From Gonioctena quinquepunctata (taxonomy: Eukaryota > Arthropoda > Insecta > Coleoptera > Chrysomelidae), in the NCBI GenBank assembly GCA_018342105.1, contig JAFIRS010000242.1:885287-949286 (forward strand): a stretch of DNA of 64,000 bases, written 5' to 3'. Below are positions 33,701 through 48,700 of this stretch, in pieces. The notes under the pieces were generated by a model. The model did not search any database, was not told where the DNA came from, and saw nothing but the letters and a program-made list of their open reading frames with translations. Position 1 is the stretch's first letter; each line of letters opens with the position of its first letter. A program made the position numbers and the translations under genes.

Positions 33701-36700
33701 ATATTCTATTTCAAAGTGATGAAAACAAACGAACCTCGTTATGTCCAAACTGGTAGATAAAGTCAGAACTAGTATAGGAAGTCAATACAGCTTTGAGGCA
33801 CTTATCGAATCAGAATTATCACAAACATTTTTAGAATTGCATGATTCATTAGTGGTAAGCTTTGGCTTTAAAATGCAGTCGAAGAGTTTTACACATACCT
33901 GCTACAGGTGTGTGATTTGTTCATATTATTGAATTTGAAATAAAAAATATGGAATTATTTAATATCCATATACAATTATAAAGGATCCATATACAATTAT
34001 AAAGGATCCATTATATCATCTGTGATGAATTAGATAACTTCTTCAATCCTGAGTTTTAATCCTTGTATAGTGGCACATACATCTAATTCATCGCCGATGA
34101 TATAATGGATCCCTTATCATTTTATATGGATTGGCAATAAATAATTCCATGTTTCTCGTTTCACATTCAATAATATCACACAAAAATCACACAAAATAAA
34201 CCTGTAGTAGGTAAGGTAAGTGATATTCAAAGAATATTTTAAACTCATATTTATATTTATTTTTTAATTATATATTTTTTCTTTTAACCTGTGCTATATA
34301 TTTGGGTTTTTATTCATTTGTTATGATTATTTTATTATTGTTTTGTTTGTTTTACTCATTTATTTAATTAAAAATAATTTGTGACAATACTTGATGTGTG
34401 TCAATTTTTATTTTCATTGCTTAAATTGTATATTTTAAATTGCTGTCATTGGTATTCCGATACACCTTTTTATAATGTATCTATTTTTAATATTTTGTTT
34501 TAGTGCATGCTTTGTCAATAAAGTATATTTTTGATTGATTGATATAAGTCGGAATTCCGAGATCTAAGTCGGAACTTTGATATCTAAGTCAGAATTCTGA
34601 TATCTAAGTGAGAATTCCGATATTTAAGTCGGAAATAGGACATCTAAATCGGAATTATGACATTTAAGTCTGAATTGTAACATCTAAGTCGGAATCCCAA
34701 TATCTAAGTCGGAATTGTGACATCTAAGTCTGAATTATGACATCTAAGTCCGAATTACGACAACCAAGTCCTAATTCCGACAATTAAATCGGAATTATGA
34801 GATCTAAGACGGAATATGCTTAGAATTTAAAATAAAAATTGTTATGGCCCTTCCAAGCTTTCATATGTTTTTTTTTTTCAATATTTCGTTCAAACTCGTC
34901 TCACCTCAAAGTCATCTACGTCTGTTATCTCGCAAATTTCCAACGGATTGGTTTCAGCTGAAGTACTAGACTCGTCCAGAAGACTGGATCCCTCTCCAAC
35001 AGAGGTCATCCCTTCTACTGTTCCGTCTTGTTGTGATTCATCCTCCATATCCAGAGGCTGGGATGCAGTTACAATAACCTCTGCAATGCTCGGCTGTAAT
35101 AAAGTAAAAAAGGATACTTCATCAGGAATTGGGAGAATCTAGCAATATATTAAAAACTTATAAACATTTCAAAACAGTGGTTCATTGAGGAATATAACAT
35201 TTGGTGTACCACAGGGTTCCATTCTTGGCCCTTTTTTATTCCTAATATATATAAATTGAATTTCAGATCTGGATTTGCATGGTGAAGTTGAATTATTTGC
35301 AGATGATACAACATTCATTTGAGAAGTATAATAAAATTAAAAAAAAATTATTCCGATTTAAAAATAATCTTATATTGGTTGAACAACCATATAGAAACTC
35401 TCAGACAAAACAAAAATCAGTTGTTTTATAATTATTTTATAATCAACTCATAAATTTCTGTTCATTTAATAATACATTTTCTGTTCATGTAAGCCAACCA
35501 TGATTTTTATTCTCCTCCCTGAGGCCATCTATTCATATTCTGATATACTACGAATTTTATCGTAGCTGCAAAAATATGGCAAGGAAACAAACTACGAGAC
35601 ATCTCGTAGTTGGCAGTCAACGGAAAAAGAACAGCAAAATTGTTTTATGTGGACCACCACTAAATTTCTCCAAAACCAATGCTTCAATCTCTCTGTCGAT
35701 AACTTACATCCTATCATTGTGAAATTAATTCAAGAATTACCTTATCTTTGTGCGTCCTATCTTCGGCCTCCATTCTGTGCAAGTCATCGGTGTGTTTGAT
35801 TTCATTGGTGACCGTCGGACCTTTTTCGATGATATTCATAATTACATTAGCATGGCTCTGTTCATTATGCTTTTCGACCTGCGCTTTGGTGAAGGCGAGG
35901 AAGTGACAGCTCTCGCATCCGTGAGGCACAATGCGCCAATGAGATATGGCGTGCTCGTTTCTTTCTTGTTCCGATCTGAACCTGAAGCGATAAAGAAGAA
36001 AACACCAGTTGAATCAATCAAAATCATACGAGACTTCATATCATGTACTAAATTATAATCAAGGTTATTCCGAAATGAAAAATGTACTGTGGCAGCTTTC
36101 TATATTCTCAGAGTAAAGTGGAATCCCAGTGATATTTCAAATCGCAATTAAGAAGTGCTTTGTAGATTTTTTCATTGTTGTTTGAGAAATACCAGAAGTT
36201 TATTAGTATTAAAAAACTTTAATTTTTCTGAAGAACAACTATCATAGGACATACGATGATGAATGAAATGAAAGATGACATAAACAGCCCAACTTGATAT
36301 CGAAATACTTACCACTTATTACAATACCGACAAAGTTCTCTCTGATCCTTGGGGATGCTGGCTTCAGGGACAGGATTGAGACTGGGCAAAATTTTAGAAC
36401 ATTGGAAACTGATGAGCATCTGAATCCAAACTTCCAGTCTTGGATTGGCCGGCAATTCGATAATTTTATCTCTGAAGTCCGTGTCGTGTTTGTGTTCTTT
36501 CACATGCTTCGCCATATATCGGTAGGTGATGCTCTCATCAGAGCAAATGCCACATTTGAACCTTTTGACAATAAAAATCTCAATAGAATATTATTTAAAC
36601 AATACGTACTTATACAAGAATAGGAAGTTAATGTAAGCCTACTCTTGCTCCCTGAAAATAGCCCTTTTCTTATGTGTTTTTGCGCTCTCATAACCTTGCC

Positions 36701-39700
36701 GAGTTTTAGCCTGTTTTAGTTCTGATTCGCGTGATTTTCAAGCACCGTTTCCTCGAGCAAAAATCACTAACAATGCCTCCTTCTTTTTATCAGCATAAAC
36801 TACAAACACTAAATCACAAATTTTCGGCACAATTTGCCACAAAATATAGCTGGTTCTATCGAAAAACTCCACCTTCTTCAACAGTTACAAAGAACCTAAC
36901 CTCTCAGTTTTATTATGTTATTTGACTAAGTAACCCATTCGAGATTGTACAGTGCGAATGCAGGAACAAACCAATTTTAGAATTTCTCAAAGACAAATAA
37001 TGATATAATTGATAGTAATAAGATTAGTGAATACTGGAATATTTTAATTCAATTAGCTACGCAGAAAGTTTGGAAATTGTTTGTTAAAACGCATGTTTTG
37101 TGCCCTAATTCCTAGAATTTATTCTTATATAATGGATGGATCTCAATAAAAGAAAGACCAAACTATTCATCAATGAATACTGAACAACTACAGATATTCC
37201 AAACACATCAAAGAATTGAGCACAGTCAGTGACGTAAGTAAATTGTCAGTTGTCAAACAGCAGATGGGTTTCAAACAAAGCTATTTTCTTGTAAATTTTC
37301 TGGGACTATTTCACTCATTATTTTGGGAAAAATAAAATAGCCGGAATTTTATACAGAGAACCAATCGCCCACAATAATTCAACTGCGGTACAAAATATTT
37401 TATTCAATTTGAAGACGTGGATGGATGGAAAAAACATGAACGGAGCAGTTTTCCTAGATCTGAGGAGAGCTTTTGAAACAGTTGATAGGCAAAGATTACT
37501 TTTGAAACTGAGAAATTATGGCATAACAGGTACAGTTCTCAAGTGGTTAGAAAACTACCTCCGTGACAGAAAACACTTTAAACAATGAGCTCGGCAAAAT
37601 AAGCCAGTGGTGTAGCTCTAATACTCTAAAACTCAATAGTGATAAATCAAAATTTCTGAAGTTGGGTAGTAGAGCATTCCACAGTGGGATTGAAAATAAA
37701 AACCTGCAGATAAATATTGAAAATAGCAACATCGAAAATGTTAGTGTAGTGAAATACCTTGGAGTTTTAATTGACCAGGAACTAACTTTTAAAGCTCATG
37801 TACTTCAAGTTATTAAAAAAATAACATTAAATATTATCTTTATGATACGAGTATCAAGAAACCTGTCTAGATGGTCAAAAATAACAATATACAACACGTT
37901 AGTACTACCACATTTAACATTCTGTGCATCAATAATATTCACAGCTAATAAGAATGAGTTAGACCGACTGCAGAAACAGCAAAACAGAGCTATGAGAAGT
38001 ATATTGAAGTTACCTAGAGATACACCAATTAGTAGTATGCTTAAAGACTTGAAGTGGATGTCCGTAAAAGATTATATATATTACCATACCATGATACTGA
38101 TCTACAAAATGTACCACAATATATCACCGGATTACCTAAGTAAAAAAATTGAACTCAATGAAAACCACCACCAGTATAATACTAGGACTAGACATAATGT
38201 ATATATTGGAGTCAAAAGTAAAAAAAGCACTGAAAAATCCATATATCATGCAGGAATGTTAGCCTTCAACAGCCTAGATAGCACCCTCAAAGAATGTACT
38301 CCGCTAGGTTTATTCAAAAAGAAATTGAGAGACCACTTGCTCGGGGAATGACTTGAACCTGTTCAATTTATTTAATTTAGTTTATTTTCTTAAAAATGTG
38401 TTATTTTTCTTAACGAAAAACCTAAATATTAACAATCACGGTTTTGAATGTGTCTATCAAATCTTAATGTTTTACTTTATATTTTAAGAGTGTCTTGACA
38501 AATTTGTTTTCTATAATTTTTATATTTTTTATATATTTGTATTTATTTGCTATTGTGGCGGTATTCATACACATTAGTGTCTTGACCTTGTATATATCTC
38601 TATATATCTCTATATTTTTTATACTTTATGTATTCATATTTTTTTATATTATGACAGTGTTTATACACATTTCTGTACTATTAGCATTTTTGCTAAATAA
38701 AGGATATATATGTAGGTCATCTTGGGTTCAAAGTATTATCCATCATTGTAATTCGGGAAATATTCTCATCAAATATCATTGGTACCAGAGGATTTTATCG
38801 CATTTTTTTTTAAATAATTTTCCCCAAAGCATTTTGCCTCTAGGAAATTTAACTCATACAATTTGTGGCCTTATCAAAGATTAAAGCACTTAAGCTAGGC
38901 TTCTGTGGTTTTATCAGATAATATATAAGACTGCAAATCGTACGCAGTAAAATTTCCAGGCAAAATGATTTCTCGAAAATTAGAAATGATATTACTCTCG
39001 AAAAACTCGACTCGAAGTGATGGTGCATTTGATGTTTCAGTTCAGGAAAACCCGGAAAAACCCACAACACCATCAGAAGTCAGATCATCAACTTTCTCAT
39101 AGAAAAGGACACATGCTCCCTGGGAGATGAGAGAATCAATCTTGTAAAATACTCCGGAGTCATCGAAGAGGTGCCAACATTATTATTATTATTATTATTT
39201 TAAGAGTAATCATTCCATCCTGGGCAGAATATTGACCAAATTTAAATTTTGTATGGGAAAATTAATCACACCATCGCGATTCTTTGCGGCTAATTTTTTC
39301 AAAAATGTTCGTAATGGCCGAGGAAAAAGAATAGTAAAGTTGCCCGGAAATTGGAAAATTCGGGTGTATAAGATATTTGGCGAAGAAAAAGACTATCCAG
39401 TCATTTATTACCAAACGAGGATATAGCTCAGCGGTTACACTGTCGCCTACCAAGCAGAAGGTCACAGGAACGAATTTTTATTTTATAAAAACAACTGCTG
39501 TACCGATTTGGCTAAATGTTTTTTTGAATGTTCGTAATACTCCAAATAAGGTTTTTAGAAAAGAAAGGATTTTTAGAAAAGTTATTGGAAATTTCTTTTT
39601 ACTGGAAAAGTTTTCAGGTATAATATATAATAAAAATTAATGTGTTGGTATGCTCATAACTTGAGAACGGCTGGACCGATTTGGCAAATTTTTTTCGGGA

Positions 39701-42700
39701 AAACGGGATAACGAACGGAAAAAGGGATAACGAAATAACAAAAAAAACGGGATAACGGGAAAACAGGAAAACGGAATAACGGTATAACGAAAAAACGGGA
39801 TAACTGTAAAATGAGTTACAGGAAAACGGGATTACTCGATAACGGAAAAACGGGAAAAACGGAAAACGGGAAATGGCATAGTCAAAGGCATAAACTAGAT
39901 GGAACAACACAAATAAAAATATAGGTAGAAAGAAATTATTTGCGGAAGAAAATTTTCAGGAAAAAAAATTTTGGGAATATAGAGATTTGGACGTCTGTCG
40001 GGTCAGCTAGTTACCAATAAAATGCAACAAATGATTGATTGATGGTTTTCTAGTCAAAATGTTAATTAAATAATTTAACCATGACTATATCAAAGATGGG
40101 CATGCTCGCTGGTTTTTGAGCATGTGTATGAAAAAGAACAAACGATTTTCTTGACATGATTTATTTTTTGAGAGGGTGTTCACCCTTCTGCGGAGAAAAT
40201 TTGATGTTTTTTTTTTATTTGAGAGCACACGGCATGAGATTATGCGGATGCCGCGCTTGTTTTTATACAGGGCGGGCGCGGCATTAATTTCAGAAGGCGT
40301 GAATTTCATCAGGACTCGTGTTATAATGCTATATAAATGATAGGCGATCAAGCGCCGGCCCTACGACCCACTTATATGAGCCGGACCAAGATTTATTAAT
40401 TTTCCCTCAATAAGCCTAACTTCATTCTCAGAAGAAAGGGGTTTTGCAATCACTCAAAAAACTAAAACAAAAATTCACTGCTGGAGATGACAAAATCCCA
40501 AGCTTTCTAGTAAAGCACTGTGCATATATTCTTGCAAAGCCTCTTCAATTAATTTTCAACTTGGCGTTAAACACAGAATGTTTTCCCAATAGACCGAAAG
40601 TATCAAAATATGAAGTCAGGGGCCTCAAATAACATTCTGAATTATCGACCCATAACATTACTGTCCAACTTCGCAAAGGTCTTTGAGATGTGCCTGTATA
40701 ATAATATTATTCCCAATGTGAGGGATAATAACTCTAGAACAACATGGTTTCATCAACAAAGGTTCTACGAAAACAAATCTCATGTGTTTCACACAAATTG
40801 TTAGCGATGCGTTAGACTTCTCAAAGGCCTTTGATGAACTGAATCATCAAATTCTATTGAATAAACTAAACTCTCTAGGCTTTGATAGTCCTCATATCTT
40901 CAGAATCGTACTCTATTTGTAGAATACAAAGGTCACAAATCACTTGAATTCACTCCAACTAGTGGTGCTCCTCATGGAAGCAATCTAGCTCCTCTCCTAT
41001 TTTCTTTATTCATAAATGATATCAATTCAAATATTTCCAGGACCATATTACTCTTTGCTGACGACTTGAAAAACTTCAGAATGGTGCCTACTAAATAAGC
41101 TCCCATTGAATATTCAAAAATGTAAATTTTTTAAATACACTCACAAATACAATAATGTACAGTTTGACTATTCAATAAATGATATCGCACTAGAACAAAG
41201 TACAGATTTGGGTATCATATTTGATCCGAAACTTGGCTTCACTTCACAATTCAACTTCTGCAAAACGAATGCTTGGACTCTCATCATCTTCAGGACCTGC
41301 AAATACTTTCAAAATCGGGAATGTTTTATAACATTTATAACTTCTGAGCAACATGGTTTTATCGCAAACAGATCCACTATTACCAATCTAATAACATTTA
41401 CACAAACTATAAGTTGCGCCTTAGAAAATCAGCTCCAGGTGGACACAATATATACAGATTTTTCAAAGGCCTTCGACAAGTTGGACCACACTATACTTAT
41501 TTCTAAACTCAATGAAATTGGTTTCGATTCAAGTCTACTACAATTCTTATATTCTTATCTTACAAATCGATCTCAATTTGTTGAATATAGAGGACACGAA
41601 TCTGACTGAGGAATACAATGCCACCAGTGGCCCACAACAGAGAAGCAACCTGGCTCCTCTACTGTTCTCCCTGTTCATCAATGACATAGGAATGAGTATG
41701 GATAGTGAAATTCTATTATTTGCCGATGACCTGAAAGTTTTTCGCGTTATAGAGTCACCTAACGACAGTCGAATACTACAAAACGATTTGGATAAATTAG
41801 CCATCTGGTGCCTTTCAAACAAATCACCACTCAATTCAAGTAAATGTAAATATTCCACCTTTTCCAACAAACACATCACTCTTGATCACAATTATACAAT
41901 AAATAATCATTTACTAGAAAAAACCGATAACTGCAAAGACTTGGGAGTATATTTTGACACCAAACTTTCATTTGCATTCCACATAGAGAAAAGTGTATCT
42001 GCTGCGAAAAGAATGTTAGGGCTTATATTTAGAAACTGTAAAGACTTCAAAAACATGGAAAGTTTTATCACTCTCTTCAATTCATTTGTCAGATCCCGCC
42101 TAGAGTATGGCTGTCTTGTCTGGTCATCTATATACGCTACACACAATCAAGCTCTCGAATCCGTCCAACGACAGTTCATGAAATACGTCATTTACAAACT
42201 TGATGATGTCTACCCCAGTCAGGGAATAGATAATAATAAATTATTAAAGCGTTCAAATTTTCTTTCTCTCGAGGACAGAAGAACATATTACGCTTGCATA
42301 TTTATTTACAAACTGGTAAACAGTCTTGTCAACTCACCCAAACTACTATCTCAACTAGACTTCCATGTACCAAGAATCAACGGTAGAAATGAACAATGTT
42401 TTCATTTACCAACACCAAGAACAAATATATTATTAAAATCTCCTTTATTTGCAATGTGTAATAAATTCAATCAAGTCTGCCACAAAGTTGACATTTATTC
42501 AACACCATTACACGTTTTTAAAAAAGAGATCAGAAACATTATGTTTGCGGAGCAACAATAACTATATATTATACTAAAAATCAAATACTTATTCAAATCT
42601 CGATTGCTTTGTTTTATTTTTTGTTTTTTTTTGTTTTCCTCTCTCATTTTTTGTCTTTTCTCGAGGAATGTTCCATGAATGTATTACTATTATTATTATT

Positions 42701-45700
42701 ATTGTAACATGTAACATACTTCACACTTTCATACTAAAATTGTATACTGTGTCCTGTAATTGGGCCTAGCGCCTGTTTGGACAATAAATGTTTTTTTTTT
42801 GTTTTTTTTTTATAACACTTTTTAACTCATATGTCCGATCCCGTTTGGAATATGGCTCCTTGATCTGGTCCCCGATATACATTGTGCATAGGCAACAACT
42901 AGAATCTTGTCAAAGGGTCTTTATGAAATACATGGCCTACAAATTGGATGGAGTATTCCCATCCCAAGGATCCGACAATAGATTGTTGCTGAATAGATTC
43001 TCCCTCCTATCCTTAGAAAATAGAAGAACATATTATGCTTGTATTTTCATATACAAATTGATTCATAATATGATAGACTGCCCTGAATTGTTATCCAACT
43101 AGATTTTCATGTACCAAGACTAAATGGCAGAAATGAATTTGCTTTCATCTACCTCTACCAAGAATCAACGTTCTAGTGAAATCCCCAGTTTATAACATCT
43201 GTAAAACTTTTAATAACTTCTATTCAGAATGTGATATTTTTGTTGTTCCATTTGGACATTTCAAGAATATAATTAGAAACAAGTTCATGAATGTGCAGGT
43301 CTAATTAAAACAAACTTCTATTATTTGCAATATGCTCACTTCTGTACACGTCTGCCAAATAAAGTAGTCTTATTCAAATGCTATTTCTTTTATTGTATGT
43401 ATTATGGTGTGTATTATAGTATGACCCTACTGATTTTGTATCCTATTTTGGTAATCATATATTTTGTATTCGATTATGATATTCTATCATTAAGGATTGA
43501 CCTACACTTAGTCATAACTTGAAAACTGTAATCCATATATTTGCCTTGTAAGTGAGAGGTTTAAGAGGTAGGGCATCAATTAGTTTTTTGATGATTATGG
43601 TTTGAGGTAGATACCGAGGCCTTTGCGATATGGTTTCAAGAATATACCACTACCCTTTTTTCCCAAAGCTATCGCCTCCATCTTTCTGTTATGGTGTTTC
43701 ACCTCTTTCAGGTCATTTTTGCTCGCACTTGCGAATTTATAGCTCTGCTTATACCTGCCGCAGCACCAGCCAAACTGCCCAATGCAGACAATCCGGCAAA
43801 AATTGGTATCAATGGTAAAATTCCACCAACTTTCAGAATAGGTATTATGCGAGGTGTGCGAATTTTTTTTCTTTCCACCTGCTGCTTTCAAATATTTTCG
43901 TGCTGCTTTCAATGCCATTGTTGTGGCCATTTTTATGTTGTTTGTCACGAATTGATTACCTCCAGCTTTATGTAATTCATCCCGAATTTTTCGTACAATT
44001 CTTGCTCCAAATGCTACTTTTCTGATTTTATTTCGCCCATTTTTCCTCGATGATTTATTTTATCTCCTTCGTTTGACATTGTCTACATCACAACCCATAC
44101 CGAAACGCCTTTTTGCCTTCATTATGTTGGTGACGAGTAGAGCGGCTGCTCTCTCACGCATGCTTCGATTTGACCCTATCCCAAGCACTTTATGCAAGTT
44201 GTTCGTCTGCTTTATGTCTAGCTTCCATATCGTCGAGATTCTCCGAATATTGAATGTCGTGTGTTTTACAGGCCCTATCCAATTTATTGATGCCTGGATC
44301 GTTGCGTGCCAATCGTTTTTGTAATTTAGTTCCGGGTCCACAATATTGATATCCTCCAGGTAAATGCAATTCAAATGGTAGCTTATTAATTAACGAATTC
44401 ACAAATCCTCGACCTTTTTTTTTATTATCCGATCTGCTGCTTTTACGTCTGCGTGGTAGACATTTGAATGAAACGTATCTCACACATCTTGCAATAATAA
44501 GTGTCGAACCGTCAAACAGTGCGCATTGTCAAGCAAAAAGAAGAGTTTGCAGTAGATAATTTGGATGAGAAAATCGGGACAGGATTAAATGGAGCGAACT
44601 CATTGAGACATGGCCCACTACTTCCATCATCTGTTCGCTCGCTAATCATCGGTCCGTCAAATTGCGGAAAGACAAATGCCATGATATCTCTACTGACACA
44701 TCCACAATGATTGCGATTTGCAAACGTTTATCTCTATTCAAAGACTTTGAATCAACCGAAATATGAATACTTGCGCAATGTGTTAGCGCCAATAAAAGGA
44801 TTGGGCTTTTTCACATTCAGTAATAATGCAGACATTGTGCCAAACCAAATTCAGTTTTCATTTTTGATGATGTGATTTGTGAAAAGCAGGATATTATCTG
44901 ATCATATGTTTGTATGGGACGCCATACAAATTGGTTTATTGTCTAACAATAAACCATTTTTTTTTAACCGAATTTAGTGAAGTGAGTATGCTATGTTTGC
45001 TTCAACGATATAAGTAAGTACAATAATAATGTAGACATACCTGTAAACTTTTTTCTCCTTGAACATGTGGAAAATAAAATCGGATATCCTCTTGGACTTG
45101 AACTTGTTGCAAACAGGACACTTCAGCTGCCTATTCAAAGGCTGTCCAAATTCTCCGAAAGCACCCTTCAAATTCTCCGGGCTGTATTCATCATATTTTT
45201 CTTCCACGGCACTCATATTTGCTAGATCTATAACGTCCTCGAGCCGGGGAATTTTCGAAATGCCCGCCACTTCGATGGTTTTTCTCTTCAGCGAACCTTT
45301 CGTTTTGGTGGTTTTAGACTCGTCGGAAATTTCATCCTCGTCTTCTATGATTATGACGTCGCTGTCAGAGTCATTCGTTTTAGATGGCGATTCTTTGGAG
45401 TTTTTCATTATTTTATTCACCTTGGGAAGGAAAGGTGGATTAAAATGATACACCAATACAGTTCATACAAATATGTACGAGTCAAACATTTTTTTTTCAA
45501 TAACAAAGAAACTGTTGAAGCTGAAAACTTGAAAGTTGCTAGTTATAATAATATAGAGTATATTCCACTTCAAATATATCCTTTAAACACTCACCTGTTG
45601 AATTAACTCGTCATCCTTCAAAATATTTGTACCCTTAGCCACCGAATCGATGGCCAAATCTAAATTACTGGTAGCCTTCGATGTACTCGCCGAAGATGTT

Positions 45701-48700
45701 GGAGTAGTGACAGCTTTGGGTGGTTTCTTGGGACTCTTGGCAGGTACTGGGCTCGATTCGTCAAATAGAATGCCTCTAATGTGTCTCACCCTCGGCCTGT
45801 CCCTCTGCCACAACGGAGTCGTGTCAAAGGGATCAGCGTCTTTGTCTTTGTCATCTTTCGGACCATCCTCCACCTTATATGGAAAAATTATAAAGATCAA
45901 CACCATTATAGAAATGAGCTTAGAATAAAGTCTGAAATGGAAGTGCCATTTTCTAAAACTACTATGTTATTTTTCACAAATCAGGCCAATAAAAAAAACG
46001 ATGAAAACTTTGGTTTTATTAAATTTTTACCTATGCAAGTATATTCGAGAATGCAATTAAATATCATCTGCGGTTTTTAACAATGTTAAGTAAAAGGGCA
46101 AAGTTTTTTGGATTTTGTTTTTTTTTTGCATTTTGATTCGCTACAATTCGTCCATTAGGAGAATCGATATTGCTTCTTTAGTTTTCATGTTATAAAAGAA
46201 AAACGAATAAAATAATTGATAAAAAAATATTTTATTAAAGACAAGCTTTTATTCAAATGCACTAAAATGTAAAAAATAATTGCTTTGGATGTACAACGTA
46301 GGTTATTCCGTGAGTTATAGATTCAAGAGCTTGTCGCGCAAAGTTCTCAGTTCGAATTCAAAAGCGACAAGCTATTGAATTTATAACTCACGGAATAACC
46401 TACGCCGCACATCCAAAGCAATGATTTTTTAGCGCATTTTAATAAATTGTTTTTAAAAAGTTTTTTTATTAATTATTTTATTTTGTGGTTTTTAGTAAGA
46501 CGCCTTAAACTATGCATTTTTCTGAATGGATCGTCATTATGAGACCTTTTTCCTGTAAGTTCTGAGCTATCTAGTTCGTCAATGAGGAGACCATCTAAAG
46601 ATTAACTCGTCCGCCATCCTGGAGCTGCCATCTTCAACTTATGAATCCTGACAAAAAATTAATAATCTCATAATCTCCGACCCCAAAAACCCCCACATAC
46701 CAATTTTGAATAGAATCGGACCATAATCACAGAGATCGTCCGCCATCTTGGAGCCGCCATTTTGATTTCATTAATTTTGACAAAAAACTCATAATCTTCA
46801 ACCCCAAAAACCTCCACATAACAATTTTGAATAGAATCGGACCATAATCACAGAGATCGTCCGCCATCTTGGAGCCGCCATTTTGATTTTATGACTTTTG
46901 ACAAAAAATTCATAATCTTCGACCCAGAAAACCCCTACATACCAATTTTGAGTCGAATCGGACTTTAAACACAATTCTCATCCGCCATATTAGAGCCGCC
47001 ATTTTGTTTTTTTTTTTCTCTTCTTCCATAATGCATTGTCACGGAAACTATGAACACCTGCCAAATTTCACGTTAATCGGGCAACTATAAGTGGGTCAAA
47101 TTTAACTTGCAAGATTTGATTACAGACAGACAGAGAGACACCGGGACAGGTGAAACTAAATAAAAACTTGTAAAAAAGCCTCAATTAATATTTCAGGAGG
47201 ATTCACCCAATTTGCAGATGACACCACAATACTTTGGCATGATAAAAATGGCTCAAAGCTTCATCAAAGGATTGAGAATGATATTAGTAAAGTGAAAGAT
47301 TGATGGGATGCTAATAAGCTATCTATCAATATATCAAAAATTAACATCCTTACTTTCAAATGTAATCTAGAAGAACTTCAGTTAGGAAATCAAGTGATCA
47401 GTCATATGTCAGAAATAAAATTCCTGGGTTCAAATATTGATGACAAATTGAAATTCGAAGATCACATTGAAAAACTCAAAAGAAAACTAGCATCAGGTTG
47501 TTTTGCAGTAAGAACCACCTCATTTGGTGAAGAAATGGCAAAAAGTATGTATTATAAATGGACGGACTTGGGGGGACTGAACTTCAAACCTCGAAAAGCC
47601 ACCAGTCACATTCAGTCGAAAAAGGAAACTTGAAAACCTAGAGCCCATAAAACGAGAAGTAACTCTACAGACTAACGGAAAGGTAAAAAATCTCAGGATA
47701 TTACTGTGTGATTCCTGCCCTAGTACCTTAATCATACAAAATTATTTTTAGTGAAGTAATATGGAGATATCTGAAGCTGTTATGAATATGTTATTATTGT
47801 AGTCCGTCTCCAGAATCCAAAACCATAAAAATTGTTGATGATATCACAGAAAGATAGAGCTAGGGTCACGAGGGTCAAGCGGCCCGTTATTGATGAATGA
47901 GATTGACTAATTAAAATACGAGTAACTAATGTGGCTCAGATATTTTTAAGAATATCACGAGAAATAAACAAACAAATAATTAATTGATAACGAACAGTAC
48001 TGCTATTAATTCACAGAGCACCCACCTTAAAGTATAATAAAAATAATACAGGGTGACCCAGGCAAGCTCTATAACATATTTCTATCCAAGCTATCGACTT
48101 GATTTTTTTTTAAACGATAAGTCCAACAATGAGGCACATTTTGAAAATGTTTTTATTCATATACGGGATATCGCAAAATAAGATACAGAACTGAGTTCCG
48201 TTATTTTGAGCAGCAACTCCCCCCTTTTTAAACAGCAACCCCGCCACTAAATTGTCGATATAACGCACCCAGGTTTCTTAGACTTATCTGCAATAGTTTT
48301 TGACTTAGTTTTTTCGTTACTATTTGAAGATAACCGAAATTGTGAAACAGTGCAAAATAACTTTGATCTATAATAAGAGGCAGTTGTATGTGAAACAGTG
48401 ACCTGACCACAACAAAAGTGTGGACCGAGTCAAGATAGGATTCTAACAGTCAGGAAAACCTACCTTACGATACACATGAATAATATTAATCTCCTGGTTG
48501 GTGTGGTGATCCTTGAAATGCTCCTCGAATGTATCTTTTTCGTTAGTCTTGTAGGCGCACAGCGCACACTTATACTGCGAATCGATCTCGTGCTTCTCAA
48601 GCACGTGATTCTGGATGCCTTCCTGCGAATTGTTGCGTGTCTTACACATGCAGCATCGCCATGGCTTGTCTTTGGATTTCAGCTGGTTATTAGTGGGCGT

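Noticed and set aside
34547..34812. Regular 20 bp repeats considered as a CRISPR-like array
   Set aside because: The units are head-to-tail and diverged without unique spacers, in an insect-type intron; this is a minisatellite.
39416..39490. Possible tRNA gene
   Set aside because: Only an A-box-like and a weak B-box-like stretch are present, there is no cloverleaf with matching acceptor stem, and it lies inside a repeat.
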